From: Proteobacteria bacterium UBA6920
Lineage (GTDB): Bacteria > Pseudomonadota > Gammaproteobacteria > SG8-11
Assembly (NCBI GenBank): GCA_002448875.1
Contig: DKAS01000102.1
Span: 1-10,004 of the forward strand
DNA length: 10,004 nt
Direction: 5' to 3'
Under the pieces are notes generated by a model. That model was not told the DNA's origin. It did not search any database and was given only the letters and a program-made list of their open reading frames with translations. Both the position numbers and the translations under genes were made by a program. Of the stretch, positions 5,468-10,004 are shown piece after piece. Position 1 is the stretch's first letter. The number at the start of each line of letters is the position of its first letter.

Positions 5468-7744
5468 ATGCACGGCAGTACACGTGTAGCGTTCATCTTC
5501 AGCTGGATTGTCCCTGGATCGGCGCTGGCGGAAGCTCGCGCAGCCGGCGATGTCCCCGGTGGTTTGTGGCTGGCCTTGGGCGCGCTGCTGGCGCTGGCTG
5601 TGGCGGCACTGGCCTATGCCCTGGTACTGCGCCGGCACCTGCGGCGCAGCGTTGATCGCCAGCAGTGGACCCATCACGCCTGGGCACACGCCATGGATTT
5701 CCTGCCAGACCCCATGTACGTGGTCGATCTCGATGACAACCTGGTGCTGGCCAACGCGGCGTTTTACCGGCAGGCGAACAAGAGCGCCGAACAGTGTCTG
5801 GGCCAGGATATAAAATCCTTGATTCATCTCAAGCCGGAGGACAAGCCGTGTCCGGGCTGTCTGGCGCGCAAGGAGCGGCGTGATGCGTTTTTTACCAAGG
5901 AAAAACACGACCACAGCAATCCCACCGGTAAGCCCATAGAAGTTACGATACGCGTGGTGCGCAATGACCGGCAGGAAGCGATCGGTATTCTCAGCGGTAT
6001 CCGTGACCTGTCGCACTTGCGGGCGACGGAAGAAGCGCTGTTCGAGCAGAAGGAGCGGGCGCAGGTCACGCTCAATTCCATCGGCGACGCGGTGATTACC
6101 ACCGACGTCGGTGGCAGCGTCGACTATATGAACCCGAGCGCGGAGAAGCTTTCCGGCCTGTCGCTGGCCACGGTGCGGGGCAGACATTGTCGCGATGTAT
6201 TTAATTTACAGGACGAACGCAGCGAGCAGCCGGTCAAGGATATCGTATTGCGCTGTCTGAATACGAAAAGCGATCACCTGTTTCTCGACAGCAATGTGTT
6301 GATCCGTGCCGACGGTGCCCGCATGGCGGTGAATATAACCGCGGCGGCGATGCACGATCGCGCCGGTCGCACCACCGGCGTAGTGATCGTGCTGCATGAC
6401 GTCACCGAAATGCGGTCCATGACCCGCAAACTCAACTATCAGGCCACCCACGATTCGCTCACCGGCTTGATCAATCGCCGCGAATTCGAGGTACGACTGT
6501 CGCAGGCGATTGACGGCGTCGTTGTCGATCGCGGCATGCATGCTTTGATCTACCTGGATCTTGACCAGTTCAAAATCGTCAACGATACCTGCGGTCACGC
6601 CGCGGGTGACCTGTTGATCCGGCAGGTGGCGGAGCTGTTTCAAGGGCGGGTGCGGGTCGCCGATACCCTGGCGCGCATCGGCGGCGACGAATTCGCGGTG
6701 CTGTTGCTGAACTGCCCGCTGGACCGCGCGGTGCTCATCGCCGAGCAGATCCTGGATGATGTTCGCCAGCTGCGTTTTGTGTGGAACGACCGCAGTTTTG
6801 GTGTCGGTGTGAGCATGGGCATAGTCGCCATCGACCAGGAGACGGCGGTCGATCGCGATGTGCTGGGCAAGGCCGATGCCGCCTGCTATGTCGCCAAGGG
6901 GCAGGGGCGCAACCGTTTGCAGGTCTATTGCGATGGCGACGACATGTTGTCGCGGCATCGTGGCAATATGCGCTGGGTCAATGAGATCAATGCCGCGTTC
7001 GAGGAGCATAGATTTCTGTTGTACTGCCAGGAAATCGTTTCCCTGCGCAACGACGGCGAGGCAAAACACCTGGAGTTTCTCCTGCGCATGCGCGGTCCTG
7101 ACGGCGACATCATCACGCCAGGTCAATTTCTGCCGGCGGCGGAACGCTTTGGCATGATCCGCGCTATCGACAAGTGGGTGGTACGCGCCGCGCTGGCTGA
7201 GATCGGCGCGTTGCACCGCCAGCGGCGCCTGGGGGAAACGATGTATTCGATCAATTTGTCGGGCGAAACCCTGTCGGATCCTGTCGCATTGCAGGAAATT
7301 TGCGCGCAGGTGGCCGCCAGCGGTGTGCCGGGTCGCGCCATTTGTTTCGAGGTGACGGAAACTGCGGCTATCTCCAATCTGCGTCAGGCCAGGAAATTTA
7401 TCGGTGAATTGCACGGGCTCGGAGTCCGCTTCGCGCTCGATGATTTCGGCACCGGCCTGAGTTCGTTCGCTTACCTCAAGGAGCTTTCGGTGGACTTTCT
7501 GAAAATCGACGGTGCGTTCATTCGTGATATCACTACCGATCCGGTGGGGTATGAGCTGGTGCGCACCATCAACCAGATCGGCCAGTTGCTGCAGATGCAG
7601 ACCATCGCCGAATTCGTCGAGTCTGCCGCCAGCCTGCAGGCGTTGCGCGACATCGGCGTCGACTATGCACAGGGATACTATCTCAGCGAACCGAAGTTGT
7701 TCAGCGTCGATTCGCAGGCGGCGGACCACAGTCTGGCCGGCTAG
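5468..7744 (+). CDS. Membrane-anchored PAS-PAS-GGDEF-EAL cyclic di-GMP synthase/phosphodiesterase
   Basis: A 758-residue signalling protein that may both make cyclic di-GMP from GTP and cleave it to pGpG. A signal-like hydrophobic segment (7-21, ending SALAEA) and a transmembrane helix (33-54) followed by RRHLRR leave almost no periplasmic part, so sensing must be cytoplasmic. PAS1 spans about 76-175 and holds a CPGC pair (C128, C131); PAS2 spans about 199-315. The cyclase has an intact GGDEF (405-409) and an intact inhibitory RxxD site (RVAD, 396-399). The phosphodiesterase reads EFL instead of EAL (Glu536) but keeps the other family residues: Asn596, Glu628, Asp658/Asp659 in DDFGTG, Lys679, Glu715 and Gln735. 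The architecture resembles RbdA of Pseudomonas, a biofilm-dispersal regulator; orthology is not shown. An in-frame TTG at 5450 is an alternative start six codons upstream; I prefer ATG 5468, which has GAG five bases before it. It stands alone, 193 bases after gloA. Confidence 0.93.
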   Translation: MHGSTRVAFIFSWIVPGSALAEARAAGDVPGGLWLALGALLALAVAALAYALVLRRHLRRSVDRQQWTHHAWAHAMDFLPDPMYVVDLDDNLVLANAAFYRQANKSAEQCLGQDIKSLIHLKPEDKPCPGCLARKERRDAFFTKEKHDHSNPTGKPIEVTIRVVRNDRQEAIGILSGIRDLSHLRATEEALFEQKERAQVTLNSIGDAVITTDVGGSVDYMNPSAEKLSGLSLATVRGRHCRDVFNLQDERSEQPVKDIVLRCLNTKSDHLFLDSNVLIRADGARMAVNITAAAMHDRAGRTTGVVIVLHDVTEMRSMTRKLNYQATHDSLTGLINRREFEVRLSQAIDGVVVDRGMHALIYLDLDQFKIVNDTCGHAAGDLLIRQVAELFQGRVRVADTLARIGGDEFAVLLLNCPLDRAVLIAEQILDDVRQLRFVWNDRSFGVGVSMGIVAIDQETAVDRDVLGKADAACYVAKGQGRNRLQVYCDGDDMLSRHRGNMRWVNEINAAFEEHRFLLYCQEIVSLRNDGEAKHLEFLLRMRGPDGDIITPGQFLPAAERFGMIRAIDKWVVRAALAEIGALHRQRRLGETMYSINLSGETLSDPVALQEICAQVAASGVPGRAICFEVTETAAISNLRQARKFIGELHGLGVRFALDDFGTGLSSFAYLKELSVDFLKIDGAFIRDITTDPVGYELVRTINQIGQLLQMQTIAEFVESAASLQALRDIGVDYAQGYYLSEPKLFSVDSQAADHSLAG

Positions 7745-7802
7745 GGGGGCGCCGGCCACGCCGTGCCGGTATAGCCCGCCATCCTCGGCGCAGCGCTGCA
7801 GT
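7745..7802. other. Convergent intergenic gap
   Basis: The GGDEF-EAL gene and the DUF1841 gene end facing each other with 58 bases between them. I looked for a shared terminator: CCGGC (7752-7756) can pair with GCCGG (7765-7769), and GCAGCGCTGC (7790-7799) is a perfect palindrome, but neither stem is followed by a T tract on either strand. No terminator can be called. Confidence 0.5.
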
Positions 7803-8246
7803 TCAATCCTCCGCCAGTCCCGCGCGCCGGCGCAGGCAGTGCAGATACTGCGCTTCGTCCGGGGGGACGGCATTGCGCTGCGCCAGCATCAGCATTTCCC
7901 CCAGGCAGTCGAGCATCGCGTGCTGGGCCGTGTGTTCGTCCGGGTGGCGGGCCTGCAGCGCCTGGTAGACGCCGCCTATGCCCGCCGGCCGGTTGGCGCC
8001 GAGTTGCTCACGCAGGGCGATGTGCATGCCCATATGCAGAAATGGATTGGTCTGGCCGCCTTCCGGTGTATAGTCGCGCTCCAACGCGGCCGACGCCGGG
8101 TTGAGCAGGGCGTGATACTCCGGATGCATGGCGATGACATCGGCGATAATGCGTTCCATGGGCTGCAAGGGCAGGCCAGCCAGGGCTTTGCTCCATACCG
8201 CCACGAAATACCGCCGCATGGCGTTGCGATCATTATTATAAAGCAC
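7803..8246 (-). CDS. DUF1841 family protein
   Basis: A 147-residue cytoplasmic protein of unknown function, recognised from the family's features: an N-terminal block around MLYNNDRNAMRRYFVAVW, HPEYH at 41-45 and NPFLHMGMH at 67-75. It has no signal peptide or membrane segment and appears largely helical. Histidines fall in three tight groups (H41/H45, H71/H75, H101/H105/H109, the last in HPDEHTAQH), which could bind metal; that is inference only. The start is GTG at 8246, chosen because the family begins directly with this M-(F/L)-x-x-x-D-R block; a GGAGA lies about ten bases upstream. It begins 23 bases after the nth stop on the same strand, so the two are very likely co-transcribed. The family assignment is firm, the function is not known to me. 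Confidence 0.85.
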   Translation of the reverse strand: MLYNNDRNAMRRYFVAVWSKALAGLPLQPMERIIADVIAMHPEYHALLNPASAALERDYTPEGGQTNPFLHMGMHIALREQLGANRPAGIGGVYQALQARHPDEHTAQHAMLDCLGEMLMLAQRNAVPPDEAQYLHCLRRRAGLAED

Positions 8247-8269
8247 GGACGCGGGTTCTCCGGCGCGGT

Positions 8270-8923
8270 TCAGTCATAGATTTTCTCCTTGAACTGGCAC
8301 AAATCCTCGAGCACGCAGCTGCCGCAACGCGGCTTGCGGGCAATGCAAGTATACCTGCCATGCAGGATCAGCCAGTGATGTGCGTCACGGCGAAACTGCT
8401 CCGGTACCACCTGCAGTAGCTTATCTTCCACCGCCAGCGGTGTTTTGCCGGGCGCCAGGCCGGTGCGATTGGCGACCCGGAAAATATGCGTGTCCACGGC
8501 GATGGTCGGCTCGCCGAAGGCCGTATTGAGAATGACATTGGCCGTCTTGCGGCCGACGCCGGGCAGGGCTTCCAGAGCCTGGCGCTCGCGCGGCACCTGG
8601 CCGCGGTGTTCATGCAGAAGAATATCGCAGGTTTTGATGATGTTCTGCGCCTTGGTATTGAACAGGCCGATGGTGCGTATGTAATCGCGCAGGCCGGTTT
8701 CCCCAAGATTGAGCATTTTACGCGGAGTATTGGCGCGTTTGAACAGGCGGGTGGTGGCCTTGTTAACGCTCTTGTCCGTTGCCTGGGCCGACAGGATGAC
8801 GGCGATCAGCAGTTCAAAGGGGCTGGCGTACTCTAATTCCGTCGTCGGATTCGGGTTTTGCGCCTGCAGCCGGCTGAACATCAGGTGGCTGAATTCCGGA
8901 GGAAAAAATTTTGTGCGCGACAT
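8270..8923 (-). CDS. nth: Endonuclease III (DNA glycosylase/AP lyase)
   Basis: Base-excision repair enzyme that removes oxidised pyrimidines such as thymine glycol and nicks the abasic site by beta-elimination. The 217 residues match the usual length of about 211. The helix-hairpin-helix LPGVGRKTA (120-128) contains the catalytic Lys126; the catalytic Asp144 lies in VDTHIFRV; both sit six positions after the E. coli residues K120 and D138. The C-terminal 4Fe-4S loop is complete with spacing C-x6-C-x2-C-x5-C (C193, C200, C203, C209). The frame is open upstream to an ATG at 9142, but that extension would overlap the divergent lipoprotein gene and does not look like Nth; ATG 8923 begins MSRTKFFPPE and has GGTGA seven bases before it. 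It is the first gene of a pair with the DUF1841 gene and is divergent from the lipoprotein gene, 64 bases away. Confidence 0.97.
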   Translation of the reverse strand: MSRTKFFPPEFSHLMFSRLQAQNPNPTTELEYASPFELLIAVILSAQATDKSVNKATTRLFKRANTPRKMLNLGETGLRDYIRTIGLFNTKAQNIIKTCDILLHEHRGQVPRERQALEALPGVGRKTANVILNTAFGEPTIAVDTHIFRVANRTGLAPGKTPLAVEDKLLQVVPEQFRRDAHHWLILHGRYTCIARKPRCGSCVLEDLCQFKEKIYD

Positions 8924-8935
8924 CAAAGAATCACC

Positions 8936-8961
8936 GTGACCGGGACGAAACTTCCGGTAAC
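8936..8961. promoter_or_regulatory. Dyad between nth and the divergent lipoprotein gene
   Basis: GTGACCGG (8936-8943) and CCGGTAAC (8954-8961) are inverted copies that match at seven of eight positions around a ten-base centre, giving a 26-base dyad in the 64-base gap between the divergent starts 8923 and 8988. The size fits a dimeric regulator that could act on one or both genes. No clear -35/-10 pair could be assigned in the gap, and a chance repeat of this size is possible. Confidence 0.3.
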
Positions 8962-8987
8962 CAGAGAAAAAGCAGGAAGGATTCGTT

Positions 8988-10004
8988 ATGAGCAAACTAC
9001 AGAATATTACAAAAAAATACCAAAAACTTCTATTGCTCGCTGTCATCGCAGGCCTGAGCGCGTGTTCCGGGGGTTCCAGCGACAAATCCAGCGGCCAGCA
9101 GATCGGCAACACGACCACCACCGACCAGGAAAAGAAGGACAATGTGCAACTGTCCTATAAAGTGAACAGTGCGCAGACTCTGGTGACCACGGATCAGACG
9201 GTATCCTCCTCCAGCAGCAGCCAGACCACGGCCAGGCTGACCAAGGACGGGAAACAACTTTTTACCTATCGCGTGGTCAATCAGGGCCTGCAGGGCCTGG
9301 CCCCCAGGGATGCGGCGTTGATCACCCACAGGCAGGCGCTGGCCACTGCGACCAGCGGCGCGGATCTGGGCGTAATCGGCTCCAACCTGCTGGCGGTGGA
9401 CGACCAGGGCGTGACCTATCCGGCCATAGACACCAACTATCCGATCAAGGTGATGTATTCGGTGGTAGATCCGGCCGGCGCCTATGTCTATTTAGCTCTG
9501 GACACCGGTCTGGACAAACCCGACGGTAACGACTACACGGCGTTGATCGCCCGCGAGAATTGCGCCTTCTACCGCGTGGCCACCGCCGACAACAGTTTCA
9601 ACTGCGTTTATCCCGGCGTGTTCGTCCAGAAAATGGACGATCGCTATATGCAGAGCATCAGTGGCAATCAGAAACCTATCCAATTCGACAGCAAAGGCAA
9701 TGTGTACTTCGCCGCTTCCACCTTCAAGGCGCTGCAGGAAACCGTGACCGAGTGTTGCGATGTCAATGGCGCTTCCTATCTGCTGACCAATTACTGGATA
9801 GACAAGGCGGACTGGAATCCGCGGGTATACAAGATGGATGCCGCCACCGGCGAGGTCTCCGGTATTACCCAGGACAACGAATCGGTGGGTTTTTTCCTCA
9901 CTTTGCCCAGCGGCGAAATTTCCTACCTGGCTTACGATCTGAGCAACTGGACGCCCGGAGACCTGTTTATTCTACAACCCTACCTCGACGCCAGTGGCGG
10001 GCAG
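8988..10004 (+). CDS. Predicted outer-membrane lipoprotein, unknown function, 3'-truncated
   Basis: An open frame of 339 codons that runs off the window without a stop. The start is well supported: ATG 8988 with AGGAAGG at 8974-8980, seven bases away. Residues 1-25 form a lipoprotein signal peptide: basic N-terminus with several Lys, hydrophobic LLLLAVIAGLSA, lipobox LSAC with Cys26 as the lipidation site. Serine at +2 predicts sorting to the outer membrane by the Lol rule. A Ser/Thr/Gln-rich linker (27-75) follows, then a globular domain rich in Gly, Asp and aromatic residues. Four cysteines (C192, C206, C256, C257) could form two disulfides in the periplasm. Phrases such as FDSKGNVYF (233-241) and YKMDAATGEVSGI look like beta-propeller blades; that is an inference. 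I do not recognise the family. The 5' end is rich in A (AAA codons) compared with the rest of the gene. The end of the protein is not visible. Confidence 0.85.
   Translation, partial: MSKLQNITKKYQKLLLLAVIAGLSACSGGSSDKSSGQQIGNTTTTDQEKKDNVQLSYKVNSAQTLVTTDQTVSSSSSSQTTARLTKDGKQLFTYRVVNQGLQGLAPRDAALITHRQALATATSGADLGVIGSNLLAVDDQGVTYPAIDTNYPIKVMYSVVDPAGAYVYLALDTGLDKPDGNDYTALIARENCAFYRVATADNSFNCVYPGVFVQKMDDRYMQSISGNQKPIQFDSKGNVYFAASTFKALQETVTECCDVNGASYLLTNYWIDKADWNPRVYKMDAATGEVSGITQDNESVGFFLTLPSGEISYLAYDLSNWTPGDLFILQPYLDASGGQ

Noticed and set aside
6206..7873. A 555-codon minus-strand frame opposite the GGDEF-EAL gene
   Set aside because: The plus strand has all conserved GGDEF and EAL motifs; the antisense product resembles no protein.
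7512..8279. A 255-codon plus-strand frame over the end of the EAL domain and the DUF1841 gene
   Set aside because: It overlaps two supported genes in other frames and has no recognisable domain.
8924..9142. N-terminal extension of nth to the ATG at 9142
   Set aside because: It would cover the lipoprotein start and signal peptide; Nth proteins begin near the ATG at 8923, which has its own ribosome binding site.

Overview
The window looks like chromosomal DNA from a GC-rich gammaproteobacterium, probably of the Pseudomonadales/Oceanospirillales type. The signs are high GC at third codon positions, an argG-gloA gene pair as in Pseudomonas, a DUF1841 gene next to nth, and a PAS-GGDEF-EAL protein of the Pseudomonas kind. 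The assignment is an inference; there is no rRNA or other decisive marker. I see no tRNA, CRISPR array, insertion sequence, prophage gene or attachment site.

Layout. (1) 1-2919 (+): a gene cut off at its 5' end that encodes a dihydrolipoyl acyltransferase (E2) and a dihydrolipoyl dehydrogenase (E3) in one polypeptide: part of a lipoyl domain, a full lipoyl domain, a peripheral subunit-binding domain, an acyltransferase domain and an E3 domain. (2) 2920-3015: two overlapping, mutually exclusive hairpins. (3) 3016-3525 (+): a stand-alone cyclic-nucleotide-binding-fold protein without a DNA-binding domain. (4) 3526-3651: the argG promoter, an extended -10 with a T tract at the predicted transcription start. 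(5) 3652-5274 (+): argG and gloA, a likely two-gene operon. (6) 5275-5467: an inverted repeat and an AT-rich stretch. (7) 5468-7744 (+): a membrane-anchored PAS-PAS-GGDEF-EAL protein that can both make and degrade cyclic di-GMP. (8) 7745-7802: a short convergent gap. (9) 7803-8923 (-): nth followed by a DUF1841 gene, 23 bases apart. (10) 8988-end (+): a lipoprotein gene, divergent from nth and cut off at the window edge.

Functionally these are separate units: 2-oxoacid oxidation (E2-E3), arginine synthesis (argG), methylglyoxal detoxification (gloA), cyclic di-GMP signalling and base-excision repair (nth). The cyclic-nucleotide-binding protein follows the E2-E3 gene directly and may share its transcript, but nothing in the sequence proves a link.

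The most unusual item is the E2-E3 fusion. Its acyltransferase motif reads DHRVVNG where Asp is normal before the Gly, the E2 fold is shorter than usual before the active site, and the E3 disulfide motif (CLWRGC) is non-canonical. I found no complete new defence or mobile system.
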